Assembly: GCF_009870825.1 (NCBI RefSeq)
Contig: NZ_WTWY01000028.1
Coordinates: 1 to 36,729 of the forward strand
Reading direction: 5' to 3'
Source: Paenibacillus sp. USDA918EY
Lineage (GTDB): Bacteria; Bacillota; Bacilli; Paenibacillales; Paenibacillaceae
DNA length: 36,729 bases
The number at the start of each line of letters is the position of its first letter. Within the stretch, counting starts at the first letter, position 1. The notes under the pieces are model-generated. The model saw nothing but the letters and a program-made list of their open reading frames with translations, was not told the DNA's origin and did not search any database. Shown here in pieces: positions 12,002 to 18,952 of the stretch. Made by a program: the position numbers and the translations under genes.

Positions 12002-13981
12002 TTACTCAGGTTCCCCGTATTCCAGCACGACCATCTGATGGCATTCCAGTTCAGGGATGACGTACGTCAGCCGTTCTCCGTCCTGCTGGAACTCGAGCGG
12101 CGTCATTTGCGGCGCCAAATAAACGCGGCGGACTTGTTCCGGAATGCGCAGCTCCATGGATACGTGGTATACCGGCAGAATGTCCTCGATTACTTCGACG
12201 CCCTGTCCCCGTTTTACCGGCGACGCGTACAGCGCATGCTGCACGTAGCGGGATTTCGAAGCCTGCTTCTGCAGGGTGACGGTGCCCTGGGCTGTCAGGG
12301 AAGTGCGCAGCGTAGGCTGCGGCAGCAGGCGGCCGAGCGCGTACAGAACGGTCTCTTTCAGCACAAGGCTTCCCTTTGCGGCGTAATCTTCGAAGACGTT
12401 CCAGGCGATATAGATGCCGTTTTTGCTTTCGGCCATGCCCGGCCCGCCGTCATGGCCGCTGCTTGGCGTATGCTGATGGGAGCAGAACGTAAACGCGTCC
12501 CGGTTAAAATATGGATCTTCCCTTCGCCCAAGCTCGGTTCCGGATTCGGTCAGCCCGACGCGCTGGCCTTCGGAATAAAAAACGAATGACGCTTCGCCCA
12601 AGCTCGCGAGCGGGTGAAGCGGGCGGTAATAATCCGGACGGTACGGGTTCGCTCCGATATGGCGAACGCCCAAATCCAGCGCAAAACCGTCCCGGTCGGC
12701 GCTTAGGCCCGATTCCCCCGTCGCCAGCAGCCGTCCGCCTTGTGCGAGGTAGGCCGACAGCTTGGCATGCAGCGGCTCATCGATGCGGATGTGGTCCGGC
12801 AAAATAAGGACCGGATAGGCGTCAAAATCGCTTTCCAGGTCCACCACGTCAAAAAGAACGTTCCCTTCGGACAACATCCGAACGGCTCCCGCATCGGCCT
12901 GACCGGTAAAGCTGTCATGCCCTCCGTTGGCCGCATGCGCGCCGGCGGCTTCGACGGAAAGCAAAGCCACGTCGGCGACATTTTGGGCATCCCGGCACCA
13001 TGCTTCTTTTGCTTCGACCTCCGCATAGGCGCTGCCGATGAGCCGGTAAGTCGCTTCGTCCATGCGCCCCAGCGGATGAAGCTGGTCCCCGATGGAGCAA
13101 GCCGCTCCGTGCGCAAGGCTGAGCGCCGTTTCGTAACGGAGCGCGTTCGGATGTTTATATCCGCCGAATTCGCCCCAGGTCGTATGGAATTTTCCGGTCA
13201 TCCCAAGGAAAGGCATCCCAAGCGGCTGCGCGTACCGCGCCGACAGCGGGAAATGGTCGTAACCCCAGCCGCCGGTCGGCAGGGATTCAAGCTCGAGATG
13301 GGTGTTCATCCCGGCCAGGTCGCGGCGTCCGCGCCGGATATGGCCGCCATTGTGGAACACCGGCAAGCCCGGTTGATGGGCGTCGACCGTCTCCCGAACG
13401 CGCCGGGTATAGTTCGCGTAGGTTCGCTCCCATAACGGCATCATGCACTCCGTATCGCGCGGATCGATTCCTTCGGCGCGCGCTTCGGCGACGCAGCTTG
13501 CGCAGTAGCAATCCCTCACGCCGACGATGTCCAGAAAAATGCCGTCCGCATCGTAGTTTCGGACGACTTCGGCGATTTGGGAGAGCAGGATGTCCAGATA
13601 AGGGGTGTTCAGGCAAAGCAGATGGTAGCCGGGCGTGAACAGATCCCCGCCGCCGCCGTGGCGCGGGCGCACCCACCATTCCGGATGGCTTGCGGCGAGC
13701 CGTTCGTCGAAGCCGGCGGACAAATAGACGGGAGTGTTGACGCCGATCTCGTGGGCGGCTTCGATCATCGACCCGAGAAGGTCAAAAGACAGCCCCGGAT
13801 GGATTTGGTTCGCTTCGGAAGGGTGGTAGGCCCATCCGTGATGGCATTTGGAAAAGACGGTGATGGAATCCACATGCCCAAGCTTCAGCATCTGCTGAAA
13901 TTGTCCTTTTTCAAATTGGCTGCCGATCGAATCGATCGCTTCCGACGTATGGAAATCGAGATGTACCTGGCGAAAACGCAT
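12002..13981 (-). CDS. GH151-like glycoside hydrolase with beta-galactosidase trimerisation domain; alpha-L-fucosidase candidate
   Basis: A 659-residue cytosolic protein. The ATG at 13981 follows AAGGAGG on the minus strand; the longer frame to 14095 has no such site. The N-terminal part is a TIM-barrel-like domain (ITVFSKCHHGWAYHP, YDADGIFLDIVGVRDCYC, PVFHNGGHIR). A beta-galactosidase trimerisation (GH42M-like) domain follows (YPVLILPDHIRI, LAQGGRLLATGESGL), then a beta-rich C-terminus. The pairing of a hypothetical glycosyl hydrolase 6 barrel with GH42M is the layout of GH151, which includes a Paenibacillus alpha-L-fucosidase. Conserved Asp in GIFLDI and Glu or Asp nearby could be catalytic. 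It is divergent from an AraC regulator and beside a sulfatase cluster, pointing to sulfated or fucosylated glycan breakdown. Substrate is inferred. Confidence 0.75.
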   Translation of the reverse strand: MRFRQVHLDFHTSEAIDSIGSQFEKGQFQQMLKLGHVDSITVFSKCHHGWAYHPSEANQIHPGLSFDLLGSMIEAAHEIGVNTPVYLSAGFDERLAASHPEWWVRPRHGGGGDLFTPGYHLLCLNTPYLDILLSQIAEVVRNYDADGIFLDIVGVRDCYCASCVAEARAEGIDPRDTECMMPLWERTYANYTRRVRETVDAHQPGLPVFHNGGHIRRGRRDLAGMNTHLELESLPTGGWGYDHFPLSARYAQPLGMPFLGMTGKFHTTWGEFGGYKHPNALRYETALSLAHGAACSIGDQLHPLGRMDEATYRLIGSAYAEVEAKEAWCRDAQNVADVALLSVEAAGAHAANGGHDSFTGQADAGAVRMLSEGNVLFDVVDLESDFDAYPVLILPDHIRIDEPLHAKLSAYLAQGGRLLATGESGLSADRDGFALDLGVRHIGANPYRPDYYRPLHPLASLGEASFVFYSEGQRVGLTESGTELGRREDPYFNRDAFTFCSHQHTPSSGHDGGPGMAESKNGIYIAWNVFEDYAAKGSLVLKETVLYALGRLLPQPTLRTSLTAQGTVTLQKQASKSRYVQHALYASPVKRGQGVEVIEDILPVYHVSMELRIPEQVRRVYLAPQMTPLEFQQDGERLTYVIPELECHQMVVLEYGEPE

Positions 13982-14071
13982 CGCAAAACGTCCTCCTTGT
14001 TTTCCTGAAAGTAGTTTCTTTCCTAAAGGTAACGAAAACAAAGGCGGCGGACTACGCGAAATAGCGACTTT

Positions 14072-14187
14072 ATATCGCACGATATCGACCTTCAAGCCGT
14101 GACCGGAACCAAGAGGGATGCTAATATAGAACAGAATGGATCCGTTTTCAAGCTTTTGCCGGTTGCGGTGGCTTAAAACGATATCGA
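14072..14187. promoter_or_regulatory. Candidate AraC-type operator sites in the divergent intergenic region
   Basis: CGATATCGA occurs at 14080-14088 and again at 14179-14187, 99 bp apart. The first copy is part of the palindrome ATATCGCACGATAT (14072-14085). These are the only clear repeats between the divergent glycosidase and AraC genes, which makes them reasonable regulator sites, though unproven. Confidence 0.4.
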
Positions 14188-14208
14188 TGAAACAGGGGAG
14201 GGGATGGG

Positions 14209-15078
14209 ATGGAATGCCTGGAGCTTGCGATTCCGCCGCTGCCGTCGCTGGTGACCGTGGGACATGCGATGTGGGTGCCGGGGAACTGCCATTTTGAAAG
14301 GTCGTTTGATGTGTATGACGTCATTTTTGTGAAAAGCGGCGCCATGTATATGCGGGAGGATCGGGTGGAGTACGCCATCGGCGGCGGGCAAATGCTTGTG
14401 CTGGAGCCGGGCAAAACCCATGCCGGCAGCGCCCCCTGCACGGAAGAAACCGAGGTGTATTGGGTGCATTTCAAACACCCCGCAGCGCTGCGCAAGCTGG
14501 ACGCCAAGGAGATTCCGTGGTCTGCCGTCCTGCCGCAAGGCCGGGACAGCGATACGAGGCCGGCCGACCAGACGATGTATCTTCCGAAGCATGGCGACAT
14601 CCCCTTCGGTAAGCTGCTGCCTGTCCTCGGCCAAATGGTGAAGCTGAACGCGCAGCTGTCCGTGGAGCATTCGCTGCAGCTGCAAACGTTGTTCTGCGAG
14701 CTGCTCGAGACGCTCCAGACGGAAGCGAAAGCAAGGCAGGCGTCGCGTTCGTCCGCGTTGGCGAAGGAAACGGTCCTGTATTTGCAAAACCAATGGAGCG
14801 AACCCTTCCATTCCAAAAGCATGGAAGAGGCGCTGCATTTTCAATTCGACCATATTACGCGCTGCATGAAAAAGCATACGGGCATGACGCCGCTTCAATA
14901 CGTGCATCATCTCCGCATCTCCCATGCGGTGACGCTGCTGGCCCAGACGACGTTGTCCGTGCAGGAAATCGCCGAACGGGTCGGCATCCCGAATGCCAGC
15001 TTTTTCGGCAGGCTGTTCCGGGAGCGCATGGGCATCACGCCCGGGCAATACCGGATCCAAAGGCAGCGCCACTTATAA
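14209..15078 (+). CDS. AraC family transcriptional regulator next to the GH151-like gene
   Basis: A 289-residue regulator preceded by GGAGGGGATGGG. The N-terminal 150 residues are a cupin-type sensor (VYDVIFVKSGAMYMRED, LVLEPGKTHAGS, VYWVHFKHP). The C-terminus has two AraC-type helix-turn-helix units (FHSKSMEEALHFQFDHITRC; VQEIAERVGIPNASFFGRLF) ending GITPGQYR. It is divergently transcribed from the GH151-like gene 227 bp away, the usual arrangement for a local sugar-responsive activator. Two copies of CGATATCGA lie between them. Confidence 0.9.
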   Translation: MECLELAIPPLPSLVTVGHAMWVPGNCHFERSFDVYDVIFVKSGAMYMREDRVEYAIGGGQMLVLEPGKTHAGSAPCTEETEVYWVHFKHPAALRKLDAKEIPWSAVLPQGRDSDTRPADQTMYLPKHGDIPFGKLLPVLGQMVKLNAQLSVEHSLQLQTLFCELLETLQTEAKARQASRSSALAKETVLYLQNQWSEPFHSKSMEEALHFQFDHITRCMKKHTGMTPLQYVHHLRISHAVTLLAQTTLSVQEIAERVGIPNASFFGRLFRERMGITPGQYRIQRQRHL

Positions 15079-15175
15079 AATGCGGCCGTCATGGCTGCGG
15101 CCGGACGTCATCATGCATCGGCATCAGGCAGCGGGAAAATTGCGCGCCATGCGGAAGGCGAGCCGTAAAAAGCGT

Positions 15176-15203
15176 AAAAAATCGGCGGAACCGTTCCGGC
15201 CGA
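15176..15203 (-). terminator. Terminator of the CHR-ROK-FGE operon
   Basis: On the minus strand CGGAA CGG TTCCG is followed by CCGATTTTTT. It lies directly after the FGE stop codon. Confidence 0.55.
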
Positions 15204-15206
15204 ACA

Positions 15207-16280
15207 TCATAGATCCGCCGCTACGCGGAAGCCCATATTGCCCGTCGAGCTGTCCGGCGTGTTGCCGCTTCGGGCCGCCACGCGGTAACGGTTGCAGTAG
15301 GAGTGATGGCAAAGATAAGAGCCTCCTTTAAGCACGCGGGCTTCTCCCTCCGCGGGCCCTTCCGGCCGCTCCGCCGAACCGCGCCGGGCCGGATCGCGCG
15401 TGAACCAGTCGGCGCACCATTCCCAGACGTTGCCGGAGACGTTATACAGCCCATAGCCGTTCGGCTGGTAAGCGTCCACCGGCGCCGTGCCCAGATAGCC
15501 GTCGCTGGCATGGTTTTTCGTCGGGAAAACCCCCTGCCAGATGTTGCACCGATGCTCCCCGTTCGGACGAAGCACGTCGCCCCACGGGTAGCGTTTGCCC
15601 TCCAGTCCACCGCGGGCCGCCGTCTCCCATTCGATTTCAGTCGGCAGGCGGACGCCGGCCCATTCGCAGTAAGCCTTGGCGTCGTTCCATGAGACATGCA
15701 CGACCGGATGGTTCATCCGGTCCGCGATGCCGCTTCCCGGCCCCTCCGGCGTTTTCCAGCAGGCGCCCTCGACCCCGTGCCACCACGGCGTCTGCTGAGG
15801 CGAGCCGACGATGGCGACTTTACCGGGATCGGCAATCAGCAGGTGAAATACGTACGACCAGCCGAATTTCTCCGCGTCCGTCACATAGCCCGTGCTGTCG
15901 ACAAAGGCCGTAAAGTCGGCATTGGTCACGGCATACGGCGACATGCGGAACGATTTGACGCGCACCCGTCTGGCAGGCCCTTCGGCATCGGAAGGAAAAC
16001 CTTCCTGATCGTCGGTGCCCAGCAAATAGTCGCCTTCCGGAATAACGGGCCACGAAGAAGGATCGGGCCGCAAGGGTTTCGCCGCCGAATCGTTCGCCGG
16101 GTTAGAGGCTGCTGCGGTTCGCGTTTCAGCTTGCTTGCTTTCCTGCTCCCTATGCGGCGTACCGCATCCGGAAGAAGCGGCGGCGGCGCTTCGTTTGGCC
16201 GCGCAGCAGGGGGAAGGCTGGTGTTCTTGCGGTTCGCGATGGGGATGGTCGGATAATCCGAACGTGGATTCGGCTGACAT
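15207..16280 (-). CDS. Formylglycine-generating enzyme (sulfatase activator)
   Basis: A 357-residue enzyme that oxidises the active-site Cys of Cys-type sulfatases to formylglycine. ATG at 16280 follows GAGAGGAG on the minus strand; the frame extends upstream into the ROK gene but those codons are not FGE-like. The decisive motif is GGSYLCHHSYCNRYRVAAR, followed by SGNTPDSSTGNMGFR. It places the copper-binding catalytic Cys pair at C324 and C329, matching C336/C341 of human FGE, so this is a true FGE rather than a generic FGE-fold protein. Residues 1-75 are low-complexity with PSPCC near residue 24, seen in other FGEs. It is the last gene of the minus-strand operon, and the Cys-type sulfatase starting at 18953 is its obvious client. 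Confidence 0.93.
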   Translation of the reverse strand: MSAESTFGLSDHPHREPQEHQPSPCCAAKRSAAAASSGCGTPHREQESKQAETRTAAASNPANDSAAKPLRPDPSSWPVIPEGDYLLGTDDQEGFPSDAEGPARRVRVKSFRMSPYAVTNADFTAFVDSTGYVTDAEKFGWSYVFHLLIADPGKVAIVGSPQQTPWWHGVEGACWKTPEGPGSGIADRMNHPVVHVSWNDAKAYCEWAGVRLPTEIEWETAARGGLEGKRYPWGDVLRPNGEHRCNIWQGVFPTKNHASDGYLGTAPVDAYQPNGYGLYNVSGNVWEWCADWFTRDPARRGSAERPEGPAEGEARVLKGGSYLCHHSYCNRYRVAARSGNTPDSSTGNMGFRVAADL

Positions 16281-16321
16281 GGCGAAAACTCCTCTCTCGG
16301 TACAAAGTGAATGGAACGTCC

Positions 16322-17548
16322 TTAAACGGTCAATTGATTCAGCATCATCAGCGCGGCTCCGATGGCGATCGCTTCGTCGCCGTACGTGCCCCTGCTGAAA
16401 ATAACCTGGTATTTCGGATAATGATAGGTTTTGCGGATGGCCGTTTGGGTGGCCGTATAAAAAAACAAATTGGATTCGGTCATCAGGGGCCCACCCAAAA
16501 TGACTTTTTCCGGATTCAAAATATTCAGCAAATTCGCGAGGCCGATGCCGAAATACGCCGCCGCTTGCGTGACGATTTCCGTCACCATCGGGTCCATCCG
16601 GTTTAATGCCTGCATAATGTCCTCGTATTTGGCCGGCTCCCCCGGCGGCAGCCATTGCCGCAAAACGCTGCCGCGGCCGATCCGCAGCTTCGAGTTGACC
16701 TCGCGTTCAATGGCGTAAACCGACGCGTACGAATCGAGCGCCCCATAGTTGCCCTGCGGCGTGCGGTAAGGGTGGCCGTCCGCCTGGATGATCATTTGGC
16801 CGAAAGAGCCCTCCATATCGACGGCGCCGTGAATGAGCTTGTTGTCCGTCATCATGCCGAGGCGAAGCCCCGTTCCGGCGTGAACGTACAGCATATGGCG
16901 GAAATTTTTGGTTCGGTTCGCCCAGGATTCCGCGATCAGCGCCGTGTTGGCGCCGTTGTCCAGGAGGACGGGGAAGCCGAGCCGCTCCTCCAGCATCCGC
17001 ACGATCGGCACATGGTTCCAGCCCGGAGCGGCAAACCATTCGGGATCCTCGATGATTCCGTCCTCCCTGTTCAGCGGCCCGACGGCGCCTACGCCCATGC
17101 CGATGATCCGGTCCCAAGCGATGTGATGCTTGTCCATCCACTCGCCGGCTTGCGCGGCCACCTGCTTCAGGAGCGCCTCGGGCGTCGTCTCTTCGGTCAT
17201 GCGCCATTCTTTGGCATCGGTTTTGTTTCCGGCGAGATCAAGCAGCACAAGCCGGGAAGACACCCGGGAAATATCGAGTCCGAACGCATAGCCGTAACCG
17301 CCGTTTACCCGGTAAAGGATCGGGCGCCGTCCGCCGGTGGAGGCTCCGAGACCGCTTTCAGTGATCACTCCGATCGAGACAAGCTCATCCAGAACGCGCG
17401 TTAATGTGCTGACCGTGAGCCCGCTTGAGGCGAGCAAATCGTTTTTGGCGATTTCCTGCATGCGGCGGATGTCCCGGAACAGTTCCTTCGCTTTGGGCGA
17501 AGGGATACGGTTCGCCGCATCGATTCGTTGCTTCTTGTCGTTAGGCAT
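16322..17548 (-). CDS. ROK family transcriptional repressor lacking zinc and kinase residues
   Basis: A 408-residue NagC/XylR-type protein. The start codon at 17548 overlaps the last 8 bp of the upstream CHR gene, implying translational coupling. Residues 20-80 are a winged helix-turn-helix (IAKNDLLASSGLTVSTLTRVLDEL). The rest is a sugar-kinase-like ROK domain. The usual ROK zinc site (GHM plus CxCGxxGC) is replaced: GSFGQM at 247-252, and T263, Q265 and A270 stand where the three Cys belong. The catalytic Asp of the kinase motif (NDAN) is Gly in DNGAN (198-202). It should therefore be a pure regulator binding an unknown ligand. A NagC-like dyad before the operon (18768-18790) is its probable operator. 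Confidence 0.9.
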   Translation of the reverse strand: MPNDKKQRIDAANRIPSPKAKELFRDIRRMQEIAKNDLLASSGLTVSTLTRVLDELVSIGVITESGLGASTGGRRPILYRVNGGYGYAFGLDISRVSSRLVLLDLAGNKTDAKEWRMTEETTPEALLKQVAAQAGEWMDKHHIAWDRIIGMGVGAVGPLNREDGIIEDPEWFAAPGWNHVPIVRMLEERLGFPVLLDNGANTALIAESWANRTKNFRHMLYVHAGTGLRLGMMTDNKLIHGAVDMEGSFGQMIIQADGHPYRTPQGNYGALDSYASVYAIEREVNSKLRIGRGSVLRQWLPPGEPAKYEDIMQALNRMDPMVTEIVTQAAAYFGIGLANLLNILNPEKVILGGPLMTESNLFFYTATQTAIRKTYHYPKYQVIFSRGTYGDEAIAIGAALMMLNQLTV

Positions 17549-18077
17549 AAATAACAATCCCCACTATTCCTGAAACGATAATCATAGCCAGCGGATGCAC
17601 GCGGAAACGGATCATAGCGATCAGGGCGGCGATAAATATGGCGATGCTGGCAAACGTGCTCACCGAAAAACCGGCGATAAAACCGGAATGAATCGTCATC
17701 GTGTAAGCGGCATAGGCAATCAAGGCGATCACGGCCGGTTTCATGCCGTTCAGCGCCGCCTGCACCCATTGATTATCATACACACGGTAAAAAACCGTAG
17801 CAACAAGGAACATGATGATGGCGGAAGGCAGCACGATCCCGATCGAAGCGATCAGGCTGCCGATCCATCCGCCGGCGGCATAGCCGACGTACACGGCGCT
17901 GTTCATCGCCACCGGTCCCGGCGCCATGCCGGAGACGGCAATCGCTTCCGTAAATTGCTCCGCCGTCATCCAGCCTTCCTTCAGCGCGGCGTGCTCAATG
18001 ACCGGCAGCATGGCGTAACCGCCCCCGAAGGACATAAATCCAATCTTAAAAAAAGCCCAAAATAGCTCCAGCAGCAT
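17541..18077 (-). CDS. CHR family (chromate/sulfate) transporter, short-chain subunit 2
   Basis: A 178-residue membrane protein of the short CHR type, which works as a pair of half-size subunits. GAGAGGAAA precedes ATG 18077. The CHR signature is complete: SFGGGYAMLPVIEHA, then VSGMAPGPVAMNSAVYVGY, followed by four hydrophobic segments. Characterised CHR proteins export chromate and some are associated with sulfate. It follows subunit 1 by 26 bp and overlaps the ROK gene. In the company of a sulfatase and FGE, sulfate is a more natural substrate than chromate; that is inference. Confidence 0.88.
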   Translation of the reverse strand: MLLELFWAFFKIGFMSFGGGYAMLPVIEHAALKEGWMTAEQFTEAIAVSGMAPGPVAMNSAVYVGYAAGGWIGSLIASIGIVLPSAIIMFLVATVFYRVYDNQWVQAALNGMKPAVIALIAYAAYTMTIHSGFIAGFSVSTFASIAIFIAALIAMIRFRVHPLAMIIVSGIVGIVIYA

Positions 18078-18103
18078 GATTTTTCCTCTTCTCTGTCCGA
18101 AAA

Positions 18104-18712
18104 TTACAAGGAACGGCGTTCGCCCTTTTCCGGCTTGGCTTTGGACGATTGGCTGAACGGCGCAGCGGCTTTGGCCGCCAACCCGATCACGATGCCAATA
18201 CCCAGGGCCAAAAGGGGCGAAATGGGGAAAAACAGAAGCAAAACGAGGCAGGTGGCGGCGACCGCCCAGGCCAAGGAATGGTTCAGCGCCTGTTTGCGCA
18301 TGCGGACCGCCGCATATACGATCAAGGCGACAACGGTAGGTTTGATGCCGTGCAGCGCCGCCTGCACGTAGCGGTTTTGGCTGAAGCCCGCGGCCGCCCC
18401 GCACAGGATCAGCATGATGACGATGGTCGGCAGGGTAATGCCGGCAACGGCCGCAAGCAGTCCCGGTATGCCTGCGACACGGTAGCCGACAAGAGCGGCC
18501 ACGTTGACTCCGATGCCGCCGGGGGCCGCGCCGGAAAGAGCGGTAATTTCGCTCATCTCCTTGGAGCCGAGCCATCCGCGACGCTCCGTGACTTCTTTGT
18601 CGATCGCCGGCAGGATGGCGTAACCTCCTCCGAAGGTGGTGGGTCCTATTTTCAAAAACGAAGCGAACAGCTTTCCGCTTAGGCGAAGCTGGCTTTCCCG
18701 GCTGGCTTTCAT
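18104..18712 (-). CDS. CHR family (chromate/sulfate) transporter, short-chain subunit 1
   Basis: A 202-residue membrane protein, first gene of the minus-strand operon. AGAAGGAAA precedes ATG 18712. It has the CHR motif TTFGGGYAILPAIDKEV and SGAAPGGIGVNVAALVGY, where APGG stands in place of APGP in its partner, then hydrophobic segments and a basic C-tail (KPEKGERRSL). The pair probably forms an antiparallel heterodimer, as known for short-chain CHR proteins. It is divergent from the sulfatase, with the operator and cre-like elements between them. Confidence 0.88.
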   Translation of the reverse strand: MKASRESQLRLSGKLFASFLKIGPTTFGGGYAILPAIDKEVTERRGWLGSKEMSEITALSGAAPGGIGVNVAALVGYRVAGIPGLLAAVAGITLPTIVIMLILCGAAAGFSQNRYVQAALHGIKPTVVALIVYAAVRMRKQALNHSLAWAVAATCLVLLLFFPISPLLALGIGIVIGLAAKAAAPFSQSSKAKPEKGERRSL

Positions 18713-18756
18713 GTTCGGATTTCCTTCTTTCTTTGTCGTCCTGCGATGTTGACTTC

Positions 18757-18790
18757 AGTATATCGCACTTTATTTCTTTTTGGAATAAAG
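18757..18790 (-). promoter_or_regulatory. Operon promoter with ROK-type operator
   Basis: On the minus strand TATACT (plus 18757-18762) is a -10 for the CHR-ROK-FGE operon. Directly upstream, CTTTATTTC (18768-18776) and GGAATAAAG (18782-18790) form an inverted repeat of the TTATTT..AAATAA kind bound by NagC/Mlc-type ROK proteins, covering the -35 and spacer. Autorepression by the operon's own ROK protein is the natural reading. Confidence 0.55.
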
Positions 18791-18890
18791 AAAAGTCCCG
18801 TTTCTGCTGTGAGCCGGAAAATATCACTTTCGCATCGTTTAGATAGTAGGGAATTTATTTACTTTTTCTCAAAATGGAGGTTAAATGGAA

Positions 18891-18906
18891 TTGATAGCGG
18901 TTGCAA
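18891..18906 (+). promoter_or_regulatory. cre-like (CcpA) site upstream of the sulfatase
   Basis: TTGATAGCGGTTGCAA fits the catabolite-responsive element consensus WTGNNARCGNWWWCAW at all but one specified position. It lies about 50 bp before the sulfatase start, compatible with carbon catabolite repression. Confidence 0.5.
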
Positions 18907-18952
18907 TTTTATGATTCATTTTTGATTTCTGATTTCATGGGAGGGAAATGGC

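Noticed and set aside
16281..16655. N-terminal extension of the FGE frame into the ROK gene
   Set aside because: A strong ribosome site precedes ATG 16280 and the extension is out of character with FGE; the ROK reading frame explains that DNA.
18713..18827. Upstream extension of the second CHR frame to 18827
   Set aside because: It overlaps the whole first CHR gene in another frame; the CHR signature begins only at ATG 18077.
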